This document shows positions 1 to 6,670 of a DNA stretch of 10,501 bases, one piece after another (positions within the stretch are counted from its first letter, which is position 1; every line of letters begins with the position of its first letter). Below the pieces are notes generated by a model. That model worked only from the letters and a program-made list of their open reading frames with translations, was not told the DNA's origin and made no database searches. A program made the translations under genes and the position numbers. This DNA is from a bacterium. Lineage in GTDB: Bacteria > Actinomycetota > Actinomycetes > Actinomycetales > Actinomycetaceae. Location: positions 1 to 10,501 of the forward strand of contig JAUNRP010000056.1 in assembly GCA_030544165.1 (NCBI GenBank). The letters are read 5' to 3'.

Positions 1-652
1 GTGCTGGCTCAGGGGCGGCAGCCGGTTCAGGCGCAGGGGCGGGTGCAGGCGCGGGTTCGGCAGCGCGGGCAGGCGCCGGAGTGGAAGCGGGAGCTGCGGC
101 AGGTGCGGGAGCCGGTGCCGGGGCGGCGGCTCGTGTTGGCGCGGGTGCGGGGGCCGGAGAAGCCGCTGGTGCAGGTTCGGGGGCAGCGGCCTCCACCGCG
201 GGGACCGGCTCAGCAGCGGCCTCGACGACGGCCTCGTCGTCGGCCGGGACCGTCAGGTCTACAGCCTGGTTGGCCGAGAGGTCCGCGGCGGCGCTGTAGT
301 CCATCTCGGGGCGGACCTCCACCGCAGGCTCCGGGGTGGGAGCGTCCACCACCTCGGGGTCGTTGACCTTTGCGGCGGCGTCGGTGTCGAACACGATCGT
401 GTCGAGCTCGCTCCACACCGCCTCCGTGGTGGCGGACATGCCGGGGAACAGGGACGCAGATTCCTCGGGGGTGGACTCCACCACGGTGTTGGTGAGTATC
501 GAGTACTGATTGGCAGCCGCCGAGGTGGCGGGCGCTGCAGTGGGGAGGGCGATGCCAGCCACCAGGGTCACGGCCGATCCGACCGCGATGATCCGGGCCG
601 ATGAAACGATGGCAGGGCCGAGTCTCTTGAACGTTCTAATGCCAGGGCGCAC
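1..652 (-). CDS. Exported Ala/Pro-rich protein, N-terminal part (runs off left edge)
   Basis: I do not recognise this protein. The GTG at 652-650 follows an AAAGGA ribosome-binding site 8 bases upstream and opens a frame of 217 codons that continues past the window. Residues 1-20 are basic (VRPGIRTFKR...), residues 21-36 are hydrophobic, and a likely signal-peptidase site lies near residue 47 (ATSAAA before NQY), so the protein is exported. Residues 48-135 are acidic, with no family I can name. From about residue 140 to the edge the chain is almost only Ala, Pro and some Glu, as in the flexible linkers of actinobacterial cell-wall proteins. By family habit such a linker often precedes a C-terminal peptidoglycan hydrolase, LysM or lytic transglycosylase domain, but that part is not visible. 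It is transcribed away from the symporter gene and seems unrelated to the sugar locus. Confidence 0.8.
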   Translation of the reverse strand, partial: MRPGIRTFKRLGPAIVSSARIIAVGSAVTLVAGIALPTAAPATSAAANQYSILTNTVVESTPEESASLFPGMSATTEAVWSELDTIVFDTDAAAKVNDPEVVDAPTPEPAVEVRPEMDYSAAADLSANQAVDLTVPADDEAVVEAAAEPVPAVEAAAPEPAPAASPAPAPAPTRAAAPAPAPAPAAAPASTPAPARAAEPAPAPAPAPEPAAAPEPA

Positions 653-719
653 GAAAAGGGTCCTTTCGGGACTCTCCCGCGGAGCAGGGGGTAATAGCTC
701 AGGGGGATACAGGGGGTTT

Positions 720-788
720 CTGGCCGGGGGGCCAGCATCAGGGGTTCTGGCCGGGGAGCCAGCGTGTGTTTTCTGGCCAGGGAGCCAG
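720..788. repeat. Three tandem hairpin-forming repeats
   Basis: The core CTGGCC-GGGG-GGCCAG occurs at 720-735 with a perfect 6-bp stem and 4-base loop. Variants follow at 747-762 (CTGGCCGGGGAGCCAG) and 773-788 (CTGGCCAGGGAGCCAG), each with a 5-bp stem. The spacing is 27 and 26 bases. The first two units are preceded by CAGGGG and the second and third by TTCTGG. All three would be in the untranslated leader of the minus-strand exported protein, about 70 to 140 bases before its start codon. Confidence 0.75.
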
Positions 789-884
789 TGGGGGGAGCCA
801 CCGAGCAGGGAAGTTCGGCAACGTTGAGGATTCTGCACCCATTTAGTCACAGATGTAAAGACTTTCGTCCCACACGTGTTGAGC

Positions 885-914
885 GTCATATCGCGCGATT
901 TTCCGCCACTTCAA
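885..914 (-). promoter_or_regulatory. Candidate promoter of the exported protein gene
   Basis: On the minus strand TTGAAG (914-909) and TATGAC (890-885) are separated by 18 bases. Each matches the housekeeping sigma consensus at 4 of 6 positions. If used, it gives a leader of about 225 bases before the GTG at 652. The palindromic TTGTCTAACAA at 918-928 sits just upstream of the -35 and could be an operator. This is a weak, unaided call. Confidence 0.3.
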
Positions 915-1127
915 CCTTTGTCTAACAATAATTTCTACGGACTTTCGGAGCCAAAGGGCCAGCGATCAGCCCGTACGGCCGTGCCAACATCAACGATCGA
1001 TGAGAAGGGCCGTTCCGCGCACCACAAGAACTACCTGGAACGTACACAAAGTCTTCACGCACGTTCTGGCCCAATTCGTGCCCCACACGGCATTGCGTGA
1101 GCTCACCCCGACTGGTTGGGTTAGCGC

Positions 1128-2645
1128 ATGCCCCCTCACGAGCACATCGCTCCGGACTCCCCGCGCGCGGAGCCATTCCTGGGGGCCGCGGCTCCCGTAC
1201 CTGCGGGGTTACCCCCGTCGTCGGCGGAAGAACTCCCCACGCAGCTGGGCGAGCCCGGCGGACCAACCGGCCACCAGCCCGCCCTGGCCGATCAGATGAC
1301 CCGGACCGAGCGGGTGTTCTTCGCGGCGGGGGACATCTTTGGGGGTGGTGGCGCGGCGCTGATCTCGGTGCTGTACCTCTTCTACCTGACGGATGTGGTG
1401 GGGATTCCGCCGGGGTGGGCGGGTTTTGCGGTGCTGATCCCCAAGGTGTGGGACGCGATCAACGATCCGCTGATGGGTCTGCTCTCGGACAACACGCGGA
1501 CGCGGTGGGGGAGGCGTCGGCCGTTCATTGCGCTGGGATCGGTGCTGCTGATCGTGGCGCTCGCGGCGATCTGGGCGCCGATCGGCGGGTGGGACAACAC
1601 CGCGGCCAAGGTGGTGTTCGTGGTGATCGCGAACCTGTTCTACACCACCATCTCCACCATGATCGCGGTGCCGTACGGCTCGCTCTCCACGGAGGTCACC
1701 ACCAACTACCAGGAGCGCAACCGCATCAACGTCATGCGGCTCGCGTTCTCCACGGTCTCCGCCGCCACCTGCACGGTCATCGGTACCACGCTGATCCAGC
1801 TCTACACGCGCGGCCAGCTCTCCGGGATGGGGCTGTACCTCACGGTGGTCCTGGGGTTCGGGGTGCTGTTCGCCACGCCGCTCTTGATCGCCATGAAGCT
1901 GACGCGGGAGCGCGCGCCGATCCCGGCGGAGCGGACGCGCCTCTCCGTGGCCTCCGCGCTGGCGCCGCTGAAGCTGCACTCGTTCCGGCAGTTGCTGGGC
2001 ATGTACCTGGCGCAGGCGCTGACCATGGACGTGATCTCCGCGCTGATCGTCTACTACGCGCTCTATGTGGTGCAGCTCAACGTGACGGTGTTCCTGGGGA
2101 TCTTCATCGTGGTGAACCTGGTGGGATTCCTGGTGGTGAACCAGTTGGTCAAGCGCGTGGACAAGAACTTCATCTACCGGGCCTTGATTCCGATGGCGCT
2201 CGCGGGGGCGCTGGGGATCGGGTCGTATCCGGCGGGGGCGCCGGGTTGGGGCCTGTACGCGGTGGCCGCCGTGGTGGCGATGGGCGTGGGTGGCGCCGTC
2301 CTCATGAGTTGGGTCATGTTCCCCGATGTCATCGACGACGCCGAACTCACCACCGGCGCCCGCAACGCGGGCGCCTACGCCGGCCTCATGACGTTGATCC
2401 GGGGTATCTCCACGGCGATCACCGTGCAGTTGATCGGCCTGATGCTGCAGCTCACCGGGTACCGGCCGCCCGAGGACTACGCGAACGCGGTGCAGCCCGA
2501 GGCCACCCAGATCGGCATCCGGGTGACCCTGGCGGGCGCGATCATCGTGTTCATGTCCGCGGGATGGTGGTTCGCGCGGAGGTACCCGTTGACGCTGGAG
2601 CGGTGCAAGGAGATGCAGCGCGAGCTCGGCGTGGCGCGGGGGTAG
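1128..2645 (+). CDS. GPH-family (MelB-like) sugar:cation symporter, MFS fold
   Basis: This integral membrane protein of 505 residues has about a dozen hydrophobic segments starting near residue 62. The GPH (glycoside-pentoside-hexuronide) signature is clear at residues 106-133: KVWDAINDPLMG followed by LLSDNTRTRWGRRRP. Asp109 and Asp113 in WDAIND match the two aspartates that bind the coupling cation in MelB (Asp55 and Asp59), so Na+ or H+ coupling is likely. The family imports melibiose, glucuronides, xylosides and similar sugars; the substrate cannot be read from the sequence. The ATG at 1128 is the first start after an in-frame TAG at 1122 but has no ribosome-binding site. An ATG at 1296 would remove a Pro/Ala-rich 56-residue extension and give the usual family N-terminus (MTRTERVFF), so the start is unsure. 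A terminator follows directly. The gene converges on the sugar kinase and probably serves the same pathway. Confidence 0.9.
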   Translation: MPPHEHIAPDSPRAEPFLGAAAPVPAGLPPSSAEELPTQLGEPGGPTGHQPALADQMTRTERVFFAAGDIFGGGGAALISVLYLFYLTDVVGIPPGWAGFAVLIPKVWDAINDPLMGLLSDNTRTRWGRRRPFIALGSVLLIVALAAIWAPIGGWDNTAAKVVFVVIANLFYTTISTMIAVPYGSLSTEVTTNYQERNRINVMRLAFSTVSAATCTVIGTTLIQLYTRGQLSGMGLYLTVVLGFGVLFATPLLIAMKLTRERAPIPAERTRLSVASALAPLKLHSFRQLLGMYLAQALTMDVISALIVYYALYVVQLNVTVFLGIFIVVNLVGFLVVNQLVKRVDKNFIYRALIPMALAGALGIGSYPAGAPGWGLYAVAAVVAMGVGGAVLMSWVMFPDVIDDAELTTGARNAGAYAGLMTLIRGISTAITVQLIGLMLQLTGYRPPEDYANAVQPEATQIGIRVTLAGAIIVFMSAGWWFARRYPLTLERCKEMQRELGVARG

Positions 2646-2646
2646 T

Positions 2647-2673
2647 GGGGGAAGCTCTCGCCCCCCTTTCTTT
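2647..2673 (+). terminator. Intrinsic terminator after the symporter gene
   Basis: GGGGG at 2647-2651 pairs with CCCCC in 2661-2666 across a loop of about 9 bases, followed at once by TTTCTTT (2667-2673). It begins 2 bases after the symporter stop codon. Stem plus T-rich tail is the classic rho-independent form. Confidence 0.6.
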
Positions 2674-2691
2674 GCGCAAGTTGCTCGGCAT

Positions 2692-2734
2692 TCCTCACAG
2701 TTGCCCTCGTGATGTCACCGCGCACCTGTGAGGA
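2692..2734. terminator. Nested dyad between convergent genes (terminator or binding site)
   Basis: TCCTCACAG (2692-2700) and CTGTGAGGA (2726-2734) are a perfect 9-bp inverted repeat. Inside it GTGATGTCAC (2709-2718) is a second dyad with nearly the same centre. There is no T-tract, so a terminator role for the kinase unit is only suggested by its position between two convergent genes. A further half-copy CTGTGAGAGG follows at 2746-2755. Confidence 0.4.
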
Positions 2735-2757
2735 GTTCGCGCATGTCTGTGAGAGGC

Positions 2758-2772
2758 GGGTGGGTGGGTGGG
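2758..2772 (+). other. Perfect G-quadruplex motif
   Basis: GGGTGGGTGGGTGGG has four G3 tracts with single-T loops, the arrangement known to fold most stably. It lies on the plus strand about 50 bases beyond the stop codon of the minus-strand kinase. More G-runs follow (2779-2786), and then a perfect palindrome GGCGCCGGCGCC at 2788-2799. Confidence 0.7.
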
Positions 2773-2819
2773 CTCAGTGGGGCGGGCGGCGCCGGCGCCG
2801 TGCCAGCCAGCCGCCAGCC

Positions 2820-4418
2820 TCACCGGCTCGCGTTCAGGTGCGCGAACACCTTCTTCGTGGCCGGGTACAACTTGGTGAACGCCGCGAACGCGTGGTCATA
2901 CACCGCCCGGTTCTTCTCCCGCGGCTCGAAGCTCTCCACCACCGGCACCAGCCGCGAGGCCGTCTCCACGTCCGCAACAATTCCCAAGCCCACGGCCGCG
3001 ATCAGTGCCGCCCCCACAGCGCCCACGTCCTGCGGCCGCTCCACCACGTCCACCCCGCGCTGCAGCACATCGGCCAGGATCTGCGAGGTCACGGCAGACC
3101 GCGCCGCCCCTCCCACGAACCGCACCCGACGCGAGGTCCGGAGTTTCCGCTCCTGCGTCTCCACGAACCACCGCAGGTGCAGGCACACCCCCTCCACCAC
3201 GGCGCGCAGCAGCTCGGTCTTGCCCGTCTCCAGCGAGATGTTGAAGAACATCCCCCGGGCGTTCGGGTCCTCGAACGGGCACCGGTTCCCGTGCAGCCAC
3301 GGCGTGAACAGCACCCCGCCGGCCCCTGCGGGCGCGGAGTCGATGACCTGGGAGAGGTAGTCGTACAGGGACTCGAACTCCGCCTCCGGATCGTCCGCCA
3401 CGTTCTCCCGGGAGAGGTAGATGTTGATCTCGTCCAGCGCCAGGTGGTCCCGCACCCATTCCAGGCACTTCCCGGCCGTCTCCAACTCCGCGAAGTAGTT
3501 GTACCGCCCCGGCACCGCGCCCACCACGGCCGCCACCATCGCGGAGACGTCCACCAACATCCGGTCCGTCACGGTGGAGACCCACCCGGACGTCCCCACA
3601 TACACGTGCGTCTCCCCGAGCCCGGTTGCCCCCGCCCCGACGGTGATCGCGGCCGCATCCCCGCCCCCCGCGAACACCGGGGTCCCCTTCCGTAGGCCGA
3701 GTTCCGCCGCGGGCCCCTCCAGCAGGCCGCCCACCTGATCCGTGGCCGCCACGATCTCCGGCATGTGCGCGGGATCCACGCCCAGCATCTTGAGCATCGC
3801 CGGGGAGAATCGGGGAGAGGCCGAGCGGCGGTCGGAGAGCAGGGTGGCGAACGCCGAGTCCTCGCTCATCACGAACCGCCCCGTCATGCGTGCGATCAGG
3901 GCTTCCTTCACGTCCACCCACTTGTGCGCCCGTGCGAAGGCCTCCGGTTCGTGCTCCCGCACCCAGTGGTACTTCCACACCGGGTCCTTCACGGAGGCCG
4001 GCGCCGCTCCGGTGTGCCACAGCGAGCGCGCCAACGTCCCCACGTTCAGGCCAGCCACCCGCGGCCACCGTCCGCCGGCGGACCGCATCTGCCGCTCGGC
4101 TCGCTGGTCCATGTAGGACATCGCGGGCCGCACCGGCCGCGCCTCAGAGTCCAGCAACACCAGGGACTGCATCTGGGAGCAGAAGCTCACCCCCGCCACC
4201 TGCGCCATCTGCTCCGGGTGCTCCGCGGCAATCTGCTGGGCACCCTCCACCATGGCGGCCCACCAGTCGTCCGGATCCTGCTCGGCCCCGCCGCCCGGCA
4301 GCAGCCGGATGGGGTGGTCACGGGTGGCCCCGTCCACCAGCGTCACCGCGGCGCCCACGGAGAACAGGCAGCACTTCACGGAGGTGGTGCCAACATCGAA
4401 CGTGAGGATGTAGGTCAT
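2820..4418 (-). CDS. FGGY-family carbohydrate kinase (xylulokinase-like)
   Basis: This cytoplasmic ATP-dependent sugar kinase has 532 residues, close to the usual 480-550. The N-terminal phosphate-binding motif is DVGTTSVK (8-15). The family MDQRA segment is at 103-107. The expected catalytic base is Asp254 in GGGDAA (251-256), followed by the GTSGWV loop (275-280). The second FGGY signature is at 435-452 (VGGAARSAVTSQ then ILADVL). The likely substrate is a pentulose, hexulose or related keto-sugar; the exact clade (xylulo-, ribulo-, fuculo-kinase or other) cannot be decided by eye. The ATG overlaps the TetR gene stop as ATGA (4415-4418) and the upstream sequence is only weakly Shine-Dalgarno-like, so translational coupling to the regulator is likely. 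With the divergent aldolase gene it suggests a phosphorylate-then-cleave pathway. Confidence 0.9.
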   Translation of the reverse strand: MTYILTFDVGTTSVKCCLFSVGAAVTLVDGATRDHPIRLLPGGGAEQDPDDWWAAMVEGAQQIAAEHPEQMAQVAGVSFCSQMQSLVLLDSEARPVRPAMSYMDQRAERQMRSAGGRWPRVAGLNVGTLARSLWHTGAAPASVKDPVWKYHWVREHEPEAFARAHKWVDVKEALIARMTGRFVMSEDSAFATLLSDRRSASPRFSPAMLKMLGVDPAHMPEIVAATDQVGGLLEGPAAELGLRKGTPVFAGGGDAAAITVGAGATGLGETHVYVGTSGWVSTVTDRMLVDVSAMVAAVVGAVPGRYNYFAELETAGKCLEWVRDHLALDEINIYLSRENVADDPEAEFESLYDYLSQVIDSAPAGAGGVLFTPWLHGNRCPFEDPNARGMFFNISLETGKTELLRAVVEGVCLHLRWFVETQERKLRTSRRVRFVGGAARSAVTSQILADVLQRGVDVVERPQDVGAVGAALIAAVGLGIVADVETASRLVPVVESFEPREKNRAVYDHAFAAFTKLYPATKKVFAHLNASR

Positions 4419-5059
4419 CGCGCCGCCCCTATCGCCGATTCCACGAACCGCAGGGTCTGCTCCACCAGCGCCTCCCGCTCCACCCCGGGGGCATAGAGCT
4501 GCAGGCGATCCTCGTAGTAGTCCGCCGCGAAGGAGAGCTGGAGCCCCACCAGGAGGTTGTCCAGGCAGAGCGCCAACACCGCAGCCGGCACGTCCGCGCG
4601 CACCTCCCCTGACTCTTGGCCCTGCTCCATCAACTCCCGGTAGCCCGCCGCCGTGTACCCCTCAAGCTGCATCGCTAACTCGTGGGCCAGCGCGCGGTTC
4701 CCCGTGGAGGTGAGCTCGTGGTAGAGCCGCACCGATTCGCGGTTCACCACTGCCGTGTCCACCGCCACCTCGAGCAGGGATCGCACCTTCTCGAGCACGC
4801 TCCCCTCGCGGGCCAACAACTCAGCCACGTTCGCCTCGATCGCCCGTGCGCCCTCGCCCACCACGTACCGGAAGAGATCGTCCTTGCTGGCGAAGTACTG
4901 GAAAAGCGCCCCCACGGAGATCCCCGCTGCCGCGGCGATCCGGTTGGTGTTGGCGTGCTGGTAGCCGTGGTCCGCGAACTCGCTCACGGCGGCACCGAGC
5001 ACCCGCGCCGCCTTCTCGCGCGGGAGGTTGTCAAACCTCTGCGTGGCGTAGCTCGTCAT
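4415..5059 (-). CDS. TetR/AcrR-family transcriptional regulator
   Basis: This DNA-binding regulator has 214 residues, a typical size. The helix-turn-helix spans about residues 14-62: EFADHGYQHANTNRIAAAAG, then ISVGALFQYFASKDDLF, with the usual YF-SKDDLF end of the recognition region. The rest is the helical ligand-binding and dimerisation domain, which varies too much to suggest a ligand. The start at 5059 has GGAGG (5068-5064 on minus) four bases upstream. It is the first gene of a unit with the sugar kinase and is divergent from the PLP enzyme and aldolase genes, so it probably controls both directions and itself through the 5060-5212 region. Repression relieved by a pathway intermediate is the common mode, but this is inference. 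Confidence 0.92.
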   Translation of the reverse strand: MTSYATQRFDNLPREKAARVLGAAVSEFADHGYQHANTNRIAAAAGISVGALFQYFASKDDLFRYVVGEGARAIEANVAELLAREGSVLEKVRSLLEVAVDTAVVNRESVRLYHELTSTGNRALAHELAMQLEGYTAAGYRELMEQGQESGEVRADVPAAVLALCLDNLLVGLQLSFAADYYEDRLQLYAPGVEREALVEQTLRFVESAIGAAR

Positions 5060-5080
5060 CGGGCCTCCGTGCCGAACAGG

Positions 5081-5096
5081 GTGAGCGGCGACTCAC
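5081..5096. promoter_or_regulatory. Candidate TetR operator dyad
   Basis: GTGAG-CGGCGA-CTCAC is a 5-bp perfect dyad with a 6-base spacer, 22-37 bases upstream of the TetR start codon. A second partly overlapping dyad is GACTC (5090-5094) with GAGTC (5106-5110). The size and place suit autoregulation by a TetR dimer. On the minus strand TTGACT (5112-5107) could be a -35 box, but no good -10 follows. Confidence 0.4.
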
Positions 5097-5155
5097 TGTG
5101 GCGTAGAGTCAACCGTACCGGGTGGGCCATCACAAGGAGGCCGAACCGGAGAACT

Positions 5156-5212
5156 CGCCAATCACGGGAGATCCCGCCAGCCACGGAATGTCCCGCCAAT
5201 CACGGAGGCGCA
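5156..5212 (+). repeat. Three 19-bp tandem repeats ending at a start codon
   Basis: The units are CGCCAATCACGGGAGATCC (5156-5174), CGCCAGCCACGGAATGTCC (5175-5193) and CGCCAATCACGGAGGCGCA (5194-5212). Units 1 and 2 share 14 of 19 bases and so do units 1 and 3; CGCCA and CACGG are invariant. The third unit contains the GGAGG ribosome-binding site (5204-5208) of the PLP enzyme gene and ends exactly before its ATG. They may be regulator half-sites or a duplicated ribosome-binding region. Confidence 0.8.
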
Positions 5213-6670
5213 ATGGAGCACAACCGGCCGAGCGTTCAACACGTGATCGCCGAGCTCGATGAGCTGATCACCACCCCCATCCACTCCATCAGCCCCGAGG
5301 CGCTCGAGGCCTACGAACGCGACTACTTCGAGGCCCGCTGCCCCAAGTCCAAGGCGATGATCGAGGAGGCCCAGGACGTGATCCCGGGCGGGGTCCAGCA
5401 CAACCTCGCCTTCAACCATCCCTTCCCCCTGGTCTTCACCAAGGCTGAGGGCGCCCACCTCACGGATCTGGACGGCAACGAGTACCTCGATTTCCTCCAA
5501 GCCGGCGGCCCCACCGTGCTCGGCAGTAACCCCCCGGAGGTGCGTGAGGAGGTCATCGAGCTCCTGAACACCTGCGGCCCCTCCACGGGCCTGTTCCACG
5601 AGGCGGAGTACCTGCTGGCCGGACTCGTGCGGGACCTGATCCCCTCGGTGGACATGTTCCGGGCGCTCGGCTCCGGCACGGAGGCCTGCATGGCCGCGAT
5701 CCGCGTGGCACGCCTGGCCACCGGCAAGAAGAACGTGCTCAAGATGGGCGGCGCGTACCACGGGTGGTCGGACCAGCTCGCCTACGGCCTTCGGGTCCCC
5801 GGCTCCAAGTTCACCCAGGCCCACGGCGTCCCACTCACCGCCTTCCAGTGGACCCAGGAGTTCTTCCCCGGCAGCCTCGATGACCTCGAGCGCAAGCTGA
5901 GGTTCAACAAGATCCGCGGCGGCACCGCCGCCATCATGATCGAGCCGGTGGGCCCCGAATCCGGCACCCGCCCCATCACCAAGCAGTTCCTCCACGGCGC
6001 CGCGGCGCTCGCGAAGAAGTACGGCGCGCTCCTGATCTTCGATGAGGTGGTCACCGCCTTCCGCATCTCCCCGCACGGCGCCCAGGGCTACTTCGGCGTC
6101 ACCCCGGACCTCACCGTGTTCGGCAAGGTGATCGCGGGCGGCTACCCCGGCGCCGGCGGGCTCGGCGGCAAGCGCGAGTACATGAGGTACCTCGCCGCCG
6201 GCATCCAGACCGGAGACAAGGTGAAGAAGGCGCTGGTGGGCGGCACCATGGCCGCCACGCCGCTCTCCTCGCTGGCCGGCTACGTGACCCTCAAGCAGAT
6301 CGCTGAGACCGGCGCCTGTGAGCGCGCCGCGGAGATGGGCGATCGCCTCACCGAGGGCCTCAAGGACCTGATCGCGAAGCGGAACCTCCCGTTCGTGGCG
6401 TTCAACCAGGGCTCCATCTGCCACCTGGAGACCGTGGGCACCATGCACTTCGCCATCAACTGGTCGCGGCCGTGGGAGATCCCCACCGTGCTCAAGGAGA
6501 CCTCCAAGCGCAAGAAGGAGATGGAGCACATGGGCGCCGCCTACATGGCCGAGGGCCTGGTCACCCTCGCCGGCTCGCGCCTCTACACCTCGGCCGCCTA
6601 CACCGAGGACCTCATCGACGACGCCCTCGCCCGCTTCGATCGCGTCTTCGCCCAGGTGGTGCAACTGTGA
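5213..6670 (+). CDS. Class-III PLP aminotransferase / glutamate-1-semialdehyde aminomutase-like enzyme
   Basis: This cytoplasmic PLP enzyme of 485 residues belongs to fold type I. The cofactor phosphate site GSGTEA is at 153-158 and YHGWSD at 182-187. Asp277 in IFDEVVTAFR (275-284) would pair with the pyridine nitrogen, and Lys305 in PDLTVFGKVIAGG (298-310) would form the Schiff base. The GKVIAGGYP context and YHG motif put it nearer glutamate-1-semialdehyde aminomutases than ornithine transaminases. It is longer than a haem-pathway aminomutase (about 430) because of an N-terminal extension of about 40 residues, and its neighbours are sugar genes, so a haem role is unlikely. It may transaminate or isomerise an amino-sugar or amino-aldehyde. 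The ATG is chosen for the GGAGG four bases upstream; the same frame is open far upstream by chance. Its last four bases overlap the aldolase GTG. Confidence 0.88.
   Translation: MEHNRPSVQHVIAELDELITTPIHSISPEALEAYERDYFEARCPKSKAMIEEAQDVIPGGVQHNLAFNHPFPLVFTKAEGAHLTDLDGNEYLDFLQAGGPTVLGSNPPEVREEVIELLNTCGPSTGLFHEAEYLLAGLVRDLIPSVDMFRALGSGTEACMAAIRVARLATGKKNVLKMGGAYHGWSDQLAYGLRVPGSKFTQAHGVPLTAFQWTQEFFPGSLDDLERKLRFNKIRGGTAAIMIEPVGPESGTRPITKQFLHGAAALAKKYGALLIFDEVVTAFRISPHGAQGYFGVTPDLTVFGKVIAGGYPGAGGLGGKREYMRYLAAGIQTGDKVKKALVGGTMAATPLSSLAGYVTLKQIAETGACERAAEMGDRLTEGLKDLIAKRNLPFVAFNQGSICHLETVGTMHFAINWSRPWEIPTVLKETSKRKKEMEHMGAAYMAEGLVTLAGSRLYTSAAYTEDLIDDALARFDRVFAQVVQL

Larger units (their letters stand above)
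653..1127. other. Gene-free divergent region with long leader
   Basis: No coding frame here looks real. The stretch is less GC-rich than its surroundings, especially 840-1060. It holds, from left to right: C-rich runs on the minus strand (G-runs at 687-691, 702-706, 712-716 and 726-731 on plus), three tandem hairpins (720-788), a candidate minus-strand promoter (885-914), a short dyad TTGTCTAACAA (918-928), and a 6-bp dyad with a 17-base spacer (1038-1043 and 1061-1066). The hairpins and C-runs would lie in the 5' leader of the exported protein's mRNA. I found no convincing promoter for the symporter gene. Confidence 0.6.

Noticed and set aside
652..914. Cyclic-di-AMP (ydaO-type) riboswitch in the leader of an exported wall-type protein
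   Set aside because: Such leaders are common before actinobacterial wall hydrolases, but I could not match the conserved core by eye; a covariance search would decide.
1038..1066. GAACGT...ACGTTC dyad as an operator
   Set aside because: The arms are only 6 bp with a 17-base spacer and no inner pairing, so it may be chance.
1097..2731. Open frame of 544 codons on plus overlapping the symporter gene
   Set aside because: The translation is rich in Arg, Gly and His with no hydrophobic segments; it is a shadow of the GC-rich symporter frame, which has family motifs.
5134..5140. AAGGAGG, a strong Shine-Dalgarno sequence
   Set aside because: No ATG, GTG or TTG lies within the next 15 bases, so I cannot tie it to a gene.
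4682..5212. In-frame upstream extension of the PLP enzyme
   Set aside because: It would run antisense through the TetR gene; the ATG at 5213 has a good GGAGG and fits the family N-terminus.
5156..5212. CRISPR-like array
   Set aside because: The 19-bp units abut with no spacers and number only three.
5188..5262. 24-codon leader frame starting inside the second 19-bp repeat
   Set aside because: The product is Arg-rich with no attenuator features and only CACGG upstream; it probably arises by chance from the repeat.
5162..6664. 500-codon open frame on minus opposite the PLP enzyme gene
   Set aside because: Low-complexity Gly/Ala/Glu/His translation and no motif; the plus-strand frame has a full PLP active site.
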